64,000 bases of DNA from Pinibacter aurantiacus (GTDB taxonomy: Bacteria > Bacteroidota > Bacteroidia > Chitinophagales > Chitinophagaceae): positions 310,001-374,000 of the forward strand of contig NZ_JAHSPG010000008.1 in the NCBI RefSeq assembly GCF_019130065.1, given 5' to 3'. The notes under the pieces are model-generated. The model made no database searches. It was not told the origin of the DNA and worked only from the letters and a program-made list of their open reading frames with translations. Shown here piece by piece: positions 17,926 through 25,473 of the stretch. The stretch's first letter is position 1. Every line of letters begins with the position of its first letter. Position numbers and translations under genes: made by a program.

Positions 17926-20169
17926 ATGAAAAAACTACTATCAATACTTCTCACTTGCGCCATTACGGTTTCCGGTGTGGCACAAACAACCAACGCAAAA
18001 ATGGATGGGTTCATCAAACAGCTGTTAAGCAAGATGACGTTGGATGAAAAAATAGGACAGCTCAATCTGCAAGGTGGTTGGGATGATGCCAACGAGAGCA
18101 GTAAGGCCGCTTATATGCAGAAAGTAAAGAGTGGGGAAATAGGCGGTTCGTTTAACATTCCTAATCCTGAAAAGAATGCAAGAGCACTGCAGGACATCGC
18201 GATGCAAAGTCGTTTAAAAATTCCCGTGCTCGTTGGTGGAGATGTGGTACAGGGCTACAAAACTATTTTCCCCATTCCTTTAGCAGAAACAATGAGTTGG
18301 GATATAGAAGGAATGCAGCGTTCAACGGCCATCACAGCCAATGAAGCAAGTTCACAGGGCATAGCATGGACGTTTGCGCCAATGATAGATATCAGTCGTG
18401 ATCCACGATGGGGAAGAGTTTCAGAAGGCGTCGGAGAAGATCCCTATCTGGGAAGTTTGATTGCCGCAGCAAGAGTTAAAGGTTTCCAGGGAACTGATTA
18501 TCTGAAAAATCAAAACATGATGGCGTGCATGAAACACTTTGCCATGTACGGTGCACCAGAAGCCGGAAAAGACTATACAGGCATGGATATGAGCAAGCGC
18601 ATCATGTATGATGTCTACCTGAAAACCTATAAGGCTGCCGTAGATGCTGGTGTCGGTTCTGTTATGTCTTCCTTTAATGATGTGCAAGGTGTGCCATCCT
18701 CCGGCAATAAATGGCTGCTCACCGATTTGTTACGCAAGCAGTGGGGCTTTAAAGGAATGGTCATTTCAGACTATACATCCATAGAAGAAATGAAGAATCA
18801 TGGCGTTGCTGCAACAGACGCTGAAGCTGCGGCGCTAAGCATGAATGCAGGAATGGACATGGACATGATCAGTGAATTTTTTCAGAAGAATTTAAAACAA
18901 TTGGTGCAGTCTGGAAAAGTGAATGAAAAGGAACTAGATCGTGCCGCATACAATGTACTTGCGGCGAAGTATAAGTTAGGCCTATTTGAAAACCCTTACC
19001 GCTACTCCGATACGCAACGTGCGGCAAAAGATATTTTGTCAGAAGAACATTTGCAACATGCATTGAAAATAGCGCAGGAGTCAATTGTTTTACTGAAGAA
19101 CAATAATCATCTTTTACCATTGAAACAAACAGGAACTGTGGCATTGATAGGGCCATTTGCAAAAACAGAAGATGTTCAAAACATAGGTGCAACAAACGCA
19201 TCCCGATCGCCGAATATTTACGAAGAACTTACCAGCCAACTAAAAGGCAAAGCAACCGTGCTGTACGCAAAAGGTGCAAATATTTCTGAGAATGACATGT
19301 TGATGGAAAGAATCTATCAGCAGAAAGATGTGCGCAGCGCTGAAGCATTAAAAGAAGAAGCTATTAACATTGCAAAGCAGGCAGATGTGATCATTGCTGT
19401 AATGGGTGAGCATGGAGGCATGACGGGTGAAGCAGCAAGCATGGCGGATATTCAGCTACAGGAGAATCAACGTGACTTATTGATGGAGCTGAAGAAGTTA
19501 AACAAGCCAATTGTGTTGGTCGTGAAAAACGGTCGTCCTTTAATTATTGATTGGGAAAATGAAAATATGGATGCAATTATCGATTGCTGGTATTTAGGCA
19601 CCAAGGAAGCAGAAGCAGTGGTAAACACGTTGCTCGGAAAATTCAATCCCTCAGGAAAACTTACCATGACCTTTCCGCGAAATGCAGGACAAATTCCTGT
19701 TTACTATGCACACAATAATTCGAGCCGTCCTGAGCAGGATGGAAATAAATACACTTCCAAATACCTCGATGTTTCCAGCACACCACTGTTTCCTTTTGGT
19801 TACGGATTGAGTTATACTTCGTTCGAATATTCTGCCATAACATTATCCGCTACAACTTTAGACAGCAAAGGAAAAATAACAGCCAGTGTTACTGTTAAAA
19901 ACAACGGCACATACGATGGAGACGAAATCGTTCAATTGTATATTCAGGATGTTGTTGGTAGTATTAAACGACCGGTAAAAGAATTGAAAGGATTTAAGAA
20001 GATATCACTTAAAACAGGAGCGTCACAAACCGTCACGTTTACGATTACCGAAGAAATGCTTCGTTTTTATAATAACGAATTGCAGTTTAAATCAGAACCG
20101 GGAAAATTCAATGTGTTCATCGGCACCGATTCGAATACTAAAAATGTTGCTGAATTTGAATTGAAGTGA
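17926..20169 (+). CDS. GH3 beta-glucosidase, second of a tandem pair
   Basis: A 747-residue paralogue of the preceding gene with the same domain order: signal peptide 1-20, barrel with KH pair (K203/H204 in ACMKHFAMYG) and nucleophile D282 in VISDYTS, C-terminal domain with likely acid/base Glu in MTGEAAS, and FN3-like tail. An in-frame ATG at 17902 would add eight charged residues before the signal peptide, so I start at 17926. The loops after DEKIGQLN and around NIPNPEK differ from the first copy, so the two may split the substrate by chain length or linkage. The gene is the last of the locus and ends at a double-palindrome element shared with uvrC. Confidence 0.93.
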   Translation: MKKLLSILLTCAITVSGVAQTTNAKMDGFIKQLLSKMTLDEKIGQLNLQGGWDDANESSKAAYMQKVKSGEIGGSFNIPNPEKNARALQDIAMQSRLKIPVLVGGDVVQGYKTIFPIPLAETMSWDIEGMQRSTAITANEASSQGIAWTFAPMIDISRDPRWGRVSEGVGEDPYLGSLIAAARVKGFQGTDYLKNQNMMACMKHFAMYGAPEAGKDYTGMDMSKRIMYDVYLKTYKAAVDAGVGSVMSSFNDVQGVPSSGNKWLLTDLLRKQWGFKGMVISDYTSIEEMKNHGVAATDAEAAALSMNAGMDMDMISEFFQKNLKQLVQSGKVNEKELDRAAYNVLAAKYKLGLFENPYRYSDTQRAAKDILSEEHLQHALKIAQESIVLLKNNNHLLPLKQTGTVALIGPFAKTEDVQNIGATNASRSPNIYEELTSQLKGKATVLYAKGANISENDMLMERIYQQKDVRSAEALKEEAINIAKQADVIIAVMGEHGGMTGEAASMADIQLQENQRDLLMELKKLNKPIVLVVKNGRPLIIDWENENMDAIIDCWYLGTKEAEAVVNTLLGKFNPSGKLTMTFPRNAGQIPVYYAHNNSSRPEQDGNKYTSKYLDVSSTPLFPFGYGLSYTSFEYSAITLSATTLDSKGKITASVTVKNNGTYDGDEIVQLYIQDVVGSIKRPVKELKGFKKISLKTGASQTVTFTITEEMLRFYNNELQFKSEPGKFNVFIGTDSNTKNVAEFELK

Positions 20170-20176
20170 TTTTTTC

Positions 20177-20255
20177 GTAGAGACAAGGCATCGCCTTGTC
20201 TCTGTTCCACCCAAATTCAGATACATACAAAGACAAGGCAATGCCTTGTCTCTAC
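20177..20255. repeat. 79-bp double palindrome, GAGACAAGGC family, between convergent genes
   Basis: Two near-perfect palindromes of the form GACAAGGCAxTGCCTTGTC flank a short core, with outer ends GTAGA and TCTAC that are themselves complementary. It lies between the second GH3 gene and uvrC, and the uvrC stop codon (minus strand, 20252-20254) lies inside its last four bases. Sister copies are at 45157-45234 and 53623-53702. A bidirectional terminator role is likely. Confidence 0.88.
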
Positions 20256-22054
20256 CCGTTAAAATGCTGCCACACAATTTCCGCCTTTGATTTTCCTACC
20301 TCGGCGATTAATTCTTCTTTCGTAAGCGTTTTAATTTTGTTGACAGAACGGAATGTCTTCAATAATCTATCAGCAGTGGATTTGCCGATGCCTTCAATGG
20401 TTTCCAATTCATTCTTAAATGTGCCTTTGCTTCTTTTGTTTCTGTGAAACGTAATACCAAAACGGTGCACCTCATCACGAATGCGACGAATCAGTTTCAG
20501 GCTTTCGCTATTGTAAGGTAGTTTGAGAGATTCACTGTCTCCCGGAAAAAATAGTTCCTCTTCATTTTTTGCCAATCCTACAAGTGTCATTCGGCCGATC
20601 AGACCAAGTTCTTCAATGGCTTGCATAGCATAACCCAGCTGCCCTTTACCGCCGTCGATGATGACAAGCTGAGGCAAGTCTTGGTTTTCATCCAGCAAGC
20701 GTTTATATCGTCTGTAAACAACTTCTTTCATCGTAGCGAAGTCGTTAATGCCTTCAACCGTTTTCACATTAAAGTGGCGATAATCTTTTTTACTTGGAAT
20801 GCCATCTTTAAAACAAACCATCGCAGACACCGGATAACTTCCCTGGAAGTTCGAGTTATCAAAACATTCAATATGCACCGGCGCCTCCGTAAGCGAAAGA
20901 TCTTCCTGCAGTTGATATAGCACCTGCTTCTTTTCAAAATCCGATTTCCCTTCCAGTTGAAGAATTTTCTTTTTCTTCAATTCTTCTTTAAAATAGTTCA
21001 CGTTCTTTTCGGAAAGCTCCAGCAGTTTCTTTTTATCTCCGCCTTTAGGCACAATTATTTCAACAGTGTCATCAGGATATTCAATTTCAAAGGGAACAAT
21101 AATTTCATGTGCCATGCTATTGAACGTAGAACGAAGTTGTGCAATGGCAAACTGCAACACCTCCTGTTCTGGTTCTTCCAAATGCGTTTCCAGTTGAATA
21201 GTGTTGGTTTGAACCACTGTGCCATTTTGTATCATCAGGTAGTTTACATAGGCAAGATCACCGTCTTTCAAAATGCTGAAAACATCCATGGTGCCAAGGT
21301 GCCTGCTCACAATCACAGACTTCGCCTGGTAGCTTTCAAGATGCTCAATTTTTTTGCGCATCATTTCTGCTTTCTCAAAAGCCATGTTTTCCGCATGCGT
21401 CTTCATTTGCTGCCTGAATTGCTGCAGAATAGGACCAAGATTTCCTTTAAGAATATTTTCGATCTGCAGCAGTCCTGCATTGTAATCCTCCAGCGATTGC
21501 AAGCCTTCGCACGGCCCTTTGCAATTGCCTAAATGATATTCCAGGCACACTTTGAATTTGCCGCGTTTAATATTTGTGTCTGTAAGATTGAGTTTGCATG
21601 TACGCAGTGGAATATTTTGCTTGATGAATTCAATCAACTCACGCACTTTGCCAACAGAAGTAAATGGACCGAGATATTTTGAGCCATCATTTAATTTTCT
21701 TCTTGTGAGAAATATTCTTGAAAACGGCTCTCTTTTAATAACAATGAAAGGATAGCTTTTATCATCCTTCAGGTTGATATTGTATTTCGGCTGGAACTGT
21801 TTGATCAGCGAGTTTTCGAGCAGGAAGGCATCCTGCTCAGAATCAACAATGGTAAACTCAATCTTTGCGATGCGCTGAACAAGCTCGTGTGTTTTATAGT
21901 TGACAAAGGTTTTGGAAAAATAAGAGCTTACGCGTTTGCGAAGACTTTTTGCCTTGCCAACATATACCAGTTCATCTTTATTGTCGAAGTATTTGTAAAT
22001 ACCCGGATTGGTGGGAATTGTATGTGCTATCTGCTGAAACTCGCTCGCTGTCAT
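20252..22054 (-). CDS. uvrC: Excinuclease ABC subunit C
   Basis: A 600-residue DNA repair endonuclease that makes both incisions around UvrB-marked lesions. The N-terminal GIY-YIG domain shows GIY at residues 18-20 and YVG at 31-33. A central Cys-rich stretch (CLEYHLGNCKGPCEG) and a UVR/UvrB-binding segment follow. The C-terminal RNase H-like nuclease has HIECFDNSNFQGSYPVSAMV, and a helix-hairpin-helix motif closes the protein (IEGIGKSTADRLL). Length is typical. It is the last gene on the minus strand before the GH3 locus, with its stop codon inside a repeat element. Assignment is firm. Confidence 0.97.
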   Translation of the reverse strand: MTASEFQQIAHTIPTNPGIYKYFDNKDELVYVGKAKSLRKRVSSYFSKTFVNYKTHELVQRIAKIEFTIVDSEQDAFLLENSLIKQFQPKYNINLKDDKSYPFIVIKREPFSRIFLTRRKLNDGSKYLGPFTSVGKVRELIEFIKQNIPLRTCKLNLTDTNIKRGKFKVCLEYHLGNCKGPCEGLQSLEDYNAGLLQIENILKGNLGPILQQFRQQMKTHAENMAFEKAEMMRKKIEHLESYQAKSVIVSRHLGTMDVFSILKDGDLAYVNYLMIQNGTVVQTNTIQLETHLEEPEQEVLQFAIAQLRSTFNSMAHEIIVPFEIEYPDDTVEIIVPKGGDKKKLLELSEKNVNYFKEELKKKKILQLEGKSDFEKKQVLYQLQEDLSLTEAPVHIECFDNSNFQGSYPVSAMVCFKDGIPSKKDYRHFNVKTVEGINDFATMKEVVYRRYKRLLDENQDLPQLVIIDGGKGQLGYAMQAIEELGLIGRMTLVGLAKNEEELFFPGDSESLKLPYNSESLKLIRRIRDEVHRFGITFHRNKRSKGTFKNELETIEGIGKSTADRLLKTFRSVNKIKTLTKEELIAEVGKSKAEIVWQHFNG

Positions 22055-22088
22055 AATATATCAAATGCTATGCAAATATCGTTTTTTT

Positions 22089-22319
22089 ACCACTAAGGCA
22101 CTCAGGACACAAGGTTCACTAAGGGTTTTTTTAACCACAGAGGCAACGAAGATTTTTTTCACAGAGGAAAGGAGATTTGTTGAACATTCTCCTACTTCCT
22201 ACGCCCTCGTAAGCAGCTATCATTATCAACGCGTCGCCTCTTTTTCCTTTGTGAAAAAAACTCCTTAACTCCGTGGTAAGAAACTTAGTGAGGCTTTGTG
22301 TCCTGAGTGCCTAAGTGGT
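22089..22319. repeat. Nested composite inverted repeat (CACTAAGG outer, CACAGAGG inner)
   Basis: The outer arms (about 22089-22124 and 22283-22319) carry ACCACTAAGGCACTCAGGAC and its complement. The inner arms (about 22132-22171 and 22244-22276) carry AACCACAGAGGC and AAAGGAG words of a second family. The loop is about 70 bp. It fills the spacer between uvrC and the lipoprotein gene. Confidence 0.85.
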
Positions 22320-22338
22320 AAACTCAGAAGCGAAGCTT

Positions 22339-22938
22339 CTACTCTCCGCTCCACGAAACCTTCACAATCTTTGTAACCTCAACTCCATTCTTAGGTTGGG
22401 TGGTTGTTATGATCTGGCAGTTCTTATCGGCGCGCCAGAATAGTTTTTGTGAAAAAGAAGTATCTCCTTTTTCAAAGAATTTTTCAAGGTAGATGGTGCG
22501 AACTTTATCGCTTTGAACAGGGTCCGGTTTTATCAAAACGTCAAGGCGCTGTATTTCCAGAGAAGGGTTTTTTGTAGTGTAGGTAAACGTAACACTGGGA
22601 ATGGACTGATCTGCAAAGGCAGTTTCTTTATAGTCTTTCTTTATGCCGGCATCGCTTATATCTGGCGTATAAAACTCAGCTGCGATCTTACTAAACTCTT
22701 CTTGTTTGATAGAAGACGGAACTGAATCTTTTCCAACAATGGATGTTTTCATAATGGGCAATTGCATTGAATCTACCATATGCACCTGGCTTTTGATATA
22801 GTCAGCCACCGGAAAAAAATCAACATTAGGATTTGCAGTATCGATCGCAGTTCCCTGGTTAGCCCCAGTCTTCGTAGTTTGATTGTTATTGCACGCAGCC
22901 AGCAGGATCAGGAAAATAGAATATTGTAAATACTTCAT
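22339..22938 (-). CDS. Hypothetical lipoprotein
   Basis: A 199-residue protein with a lipoprotein signal (MKYLQYSIFLILLAACNNN, lipobox LAAC with Cys16). The mature part is polar at first (TTKTGANQ), then a compact domain with alternating strands and a C-terminal TQPKNGVEVTKIVKVSWSGE. I recognise no named domain or catalytic motif. It is probably anchored in the outer membrane or the periplasmic face of the inner membrane. It lies downstream of the sigma factor and barrel genes on the same strand, separated by an inverted-repeat element, so co-transcription is possible but unproven. Confidence 0.7.
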   Translation of the reverse strand: MKYLQYSIFLILLAACNNNQTTKTGANQGTAIDTANPNVDFFPVADYIKSQVHMVDSMQLPIMKTSIVGKDSVPSSIKQEEFSKIAAEFYTPDISDAGIKKDYKETAFADQSIPSVTFTYTTKNPSLEIQRLDVLIKPDPVQSDKVRTIYLEKFFEKGDTSFSQKLFWRADKNCQIITTTQPKNGVEVTKIVKVSWSGE

Positions 22939-22949
22939 GGGAGTAAAAA

Positions 22950-23053
22950 TAACTGAATAACCGAATAATTGAATAACTGAGTGGCCGATAGTTTTAATGC
23001 AAAATCGAAACTGAACTACTCAGTCATTCAGTTATTCAGTTATTCAGTTATTA
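22950..23053. repeat. Inverted repeat, GTTATTCA word family
   Basis: The left arm iterates AACTGAATAAC/TTGAATAACTGAGT (22950-22984). The right arm iterates GTTATTCA (23012-23053) and runs into the stop codon of the upstream minus-strand gene. Other members: 39635-39740, 57299-57398, and a single arm at about 41891-41919. Confidence 0.85.
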
Positions 23054-24502
23054 TTTCAGTGTCTTTATTATTCCAAACTTAATACTGTACTCCATCAGGT
23101 ACTCATGAATTGGATATCTGTCTGAATAAGTAGATTTTAACTGATAGCGGAATTGTGGCCCCAGTTGGAATTTCAGACCGTTGGCACCAGTGTAGGAAAC
23201 ATATGTTTCAAGATTTGCGGCGTAGTTGAAACGACGCACCAGCGAATGTTCTTTTACGTAGTTATTGTAATCGTTGGAAAGTAAATAAGTGCTATGGGCC
23301 ATTACATAGAATGGCTGGAACGTACCGGCAGCATTCAGTTGCAGGCGATGATCACCAATAATCTTCACATCAATTCCCACAGGCATAGACAGTTGGAAAT
23401 ATCTGTTCTGCAAAATTTCCTGGGAATAACCGTTCATGTTTCTAATGGAAGTAAACGCCCTGATGGTGTCATTAATATTTCCCGGTGTGGTTAAAGCAAT
23501 GGTTGCTTTTTCACGTGAATAGGTGTATGCACTCACGTTGTAACCGTTCATATTCAACTGCAATCCAGCTTTAATTGAAATGTTTTTTGTAACAGGAAAC
23601 AGCAATGCAGAACCCGCTTCCAAACCAATGGTGGGTGAGTGGTTCACAAATTTGTTTACGTCAAGATGGTTGGATGCCAATGGCAAATCCTGACTGGACG
23701 TGGACTTTGAGGTCGGGTCTTCCAGTTTTCTGAAGCTGATGGTTGGTGAAAAATAGTATTGCAATTGCAAATGCTTCTGCTCCTCAATTTTAGGAATCTT
23801 CACACTTGCATATGAAACAGGTATTGTAATAGCGGTTGAAGATTTCTTAGGCTCTGCAACAGCAATAATTGGTTTCGCAGCAACTGCAGGTGCCGCCGGT
23901 TTGTTACTGGCTACCGGTTTAACAGTGGTGGCGTTCATCACTACGTTTGCATCAGTATTGTCATTGATAAATACTTTGCCCACTTCATTTTCAGGAATTG
24001 CTACATACTTGGCAGCAATGGCATTTAACGGCGGCAAGTCACTGAACCTTGTGCTGAAAGAAGAAGTGATGCGTTGCGCGATCGGCAATTTATCCGCAAT
24101 CACTTTTGGCAAAAAAGAATTTGCTACATAATTGTAACCATTCAACCACTTGTATATATTGATATTATTGGAATAAATGGGCTGGTTAAAAATGTGGACA
24201 GTGCTTTTGTTCTGTGTAAGGTTCAGGCCAGCCCTTATTTGTTGTAAGAAGTCATTTGCGGCAATTTCGTCGTTTTTAATAATAGAACCAGACAGTTCAT
24301 TTTTATCAGATTGGACACGCAAAATCTGATCGCCCGTAAACAGGAACAATAAGAACAGTGCCGCCACGATCAGTCCGCTTTTCGTTGGGTGAAGAGTTTT
24401 ATTGATTTTCTTCCACACCATCTCCGACGGGTATAATCTGTGTTGGTCAGCCTTGCTTTTTAAAAACTGCTCAAATTCGTCTGTATAAAAGTCTCTGTCC
24501 AT
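23051..24502 (-). CDS. Membrane-anchored outer-membrane-barrel-like protein next to an ECF sigma factor
   Basis: A 483-residue protein of a type common in Chitinophagaceae. A short acidic N-terminus (MDRDFYTDEFEQFLKSKADQ) precedes one transmembrane helix (about 44-62, GLIVAALFLLFLFTG). A low-complexity Ala/Pro/Lys linker (VKPVASNKPAAPAVAAKPI) leads to about 220 residues of alternating strands resembling an outer-membrane beta-barrel. The order suggests an N-terminus in the cytoplasm and a link across the periplasm, but how one chain would span both membranes is unclear. It follows the sigma factor gene with a 36-bp gap, so it may act as an anti-sigma or output protein. An upstream ATG at 24526 is possible; I prefer 24502 because MDRDFYTDEFE resembles the usual family opening. 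Confidence 0.68.
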   Translation of the reverse strand: MDRDFYTDEFEQFLKSKADQHRLYPSEMVWKKINKTLHPTKSGLIVAALFLLFLFTGDQILRVQSDKNELSGSIIKNDEIAANDFLQQIRAGLNLTQNKSTVHIFNQPIYSNNINIYKWLNGYNYVANSFLPKVIADKLPIAQRITSSFSTRFSDLPPLNAIAAKYVAIPENEVGKVFINDNTDANVVMNATTVKPVASNKPAAPAVAAKPIIAVAEPKKSSTAITIPVSYASVKIPKIEEQKHLQLQYYFSPTISFRKLEDPTSKSTSSQDLPLASNHLDVNKFVNHSPTIGLEAGSALLFPVTKNISIKAGLQLNMNGYNVSAYTYSREKATIALTTPGNINDTIRAFTSIRNMNGYSQEILQNRYFQLSMPVGIDVKIIGDHRLQLNAAGTFQPFYVMAHSTYLLSNDYNNYVKEHSLVRRFNYAANLETYVSYTGANGLKFQLGPQFRYQLKSTYSDRYPIHEYLMEYSIKFGIIKTLK

Positions 24503-24538
24503 TTCTACAAGCAATTTGGGGTACAAATCAAAACTGCT

Positions 24539-25117
24539 TTATTTGGCAAAAAGTGCCAGCAGCCTTGTTTTTTGTTTTGGTTTTTGTATAATGCTCTTTT
24601 TAACGAGAACGTCTTCCAGCATCTGCCGCGCACGTGTATATTGCGAGCGGCTCGTACTTTCTTCTATATCCAGCATATCAGCAATTTCTTTATGGGTATA
24701 GCCCTCAACAGCGTACAGATTCAGCACCGTTCGATAACCGATCGGCAGCAGCCTGATGCATTCAACCACTTGCTTGGCCTGGATCACAGAAGGAATATTT
24801 TCTTCACGTATTTCAATACCACTAGCGTAGGTAATATCTACGCTATCGTTGAATTTTTTATTTTTCTTTAAATGATTAATACAGGTGTGTACAACAATGC
24901 GCCTTATCCAACCTTCAAAAGCGCCCTGGTTCCTGAATGTGTGCATTTGCGAAAACACCTTTATAAAGCCTTCCTGAAGCATGTCTTCTGCGTCTTCCCG
25001 GTTGTGGCCATACCGGTAACAAACCGCAAGCATCTTGGGGCTATACCTGTTGTATAACTCCTTTTGCGCAGAAGCATTGTTTTGTAAACAGCCTTGGAAA
25101 ATTGCATCTTCAGTCAT
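24539..25117 (-). CDS. ECF-type RNA polymerase sigma factor
   Basis: A 192-residue sigma factor with sigma2 (about 10-80, YNRYSPKMLAVCYRYGHNREDAEDMLQ split across regions 2.1-2.2) and sigma4 (about 120-175, with the HTH EGYTHKEIADMLDIEESTSR). It would redirect RNA polymerase to a small regulon. The open frame extends to 25156, but a -7 element lies at 25154-25161, so the ATG at 25117 (MTEDAIFQGC) is the sound start. The barrel/anchor gene follows in the same direction. No classic zinc-binding anti-sigma gene is adjacent; the following gene is the best candidate partner. Confidence 0.92.
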   Translation of the reverse strand: MTEDAIFQGCLQNNASAQKELYNRYSPKMLAVCYRYGHNREDAEDMLQEGFIKVFSQMHTFRNQGAFEGWIRRIVVHTCINHLKKNKKFNDSVDITYASGIEIREENIPSVIQAKQVVECIRLLPIGYRTVLNLYAVEGYTHKEIADMLDIEESTSRSQYTRARQMLEDVLVKKSIIQKPKQKTRLLALFAK

Positions 25118-25153
25118 GGTGTATATTGCTCTTCTAATATAGACATTTTTTTT

Positions 25154-25161
25154 CAAACATA
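25154..25161 (-). promoter_or_regulatory. Bacteroidetes -7 element (TATGTTTG) of the sigma factor gene
   Basis: On the minus strand TATGTTTG matches TAnnTTTG, 36 bp before the chosen ATG at 25117. It rules out the longer start at 25156. The -33 box is weak. Confidence 0.5.
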
Positions 25162-25207
25162 ATATGGGGGGAACTAAGCTTTTTGGAAGGGAATTTTGTT
25201 AACGGGG

Positions 25208-25290
25208 AGTTGTTAGTGGTTGGCTCTTAGTTGTTAGGCTTTATATGCCCTCAGGCAGTTCTGACAACTAACAACCGGCAACTAACAACT
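25208..25290. repeat. Inverted repeat, GTTGTTAG word family
   Basis: The left arm (25208-25238) and right arm (25261-25290, ACAACTAACAACCGGCAACT) pair imperfectly. It lies in the 356-bp divergent spacer between the sigma factor and the FtsX-type permease. The rest of that spacer holds the sigma promoter element and AT-rich DNA, and I see no further gene there. Confidence 0.8.
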
Positions 25291-25473
25291 TTCCAAGTAT
25301 CGAAACCATACAATAATCGTATCAAAACCGGACACCGGAATAAGCTGTGAGGCTGTTAACTGTCTATTTACCAGACGATTGTAACAGGGCATATTTTTGG
25401 CCATGTATATATCCTGTTTCATTGTAACCATATTCTCAAAAAATCGTCCTACAACTTAAATCAGAAGAATTTT

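Noticed and set aside
22065-22268. A 67-codon plus-strand frame upstream of uvrC
   Set aside because: It runs entirely through the nested inverted repeat and its translation is word-repeat sequence, not a protein.
22950-23053. Possible CRISPR-like array from repeated GTTATTCA
   Set aside because: Copies are directly abutting with no unique spacers of constant length, arms are inverted, and no cas genes are present; this holds for all the word-repeat families.
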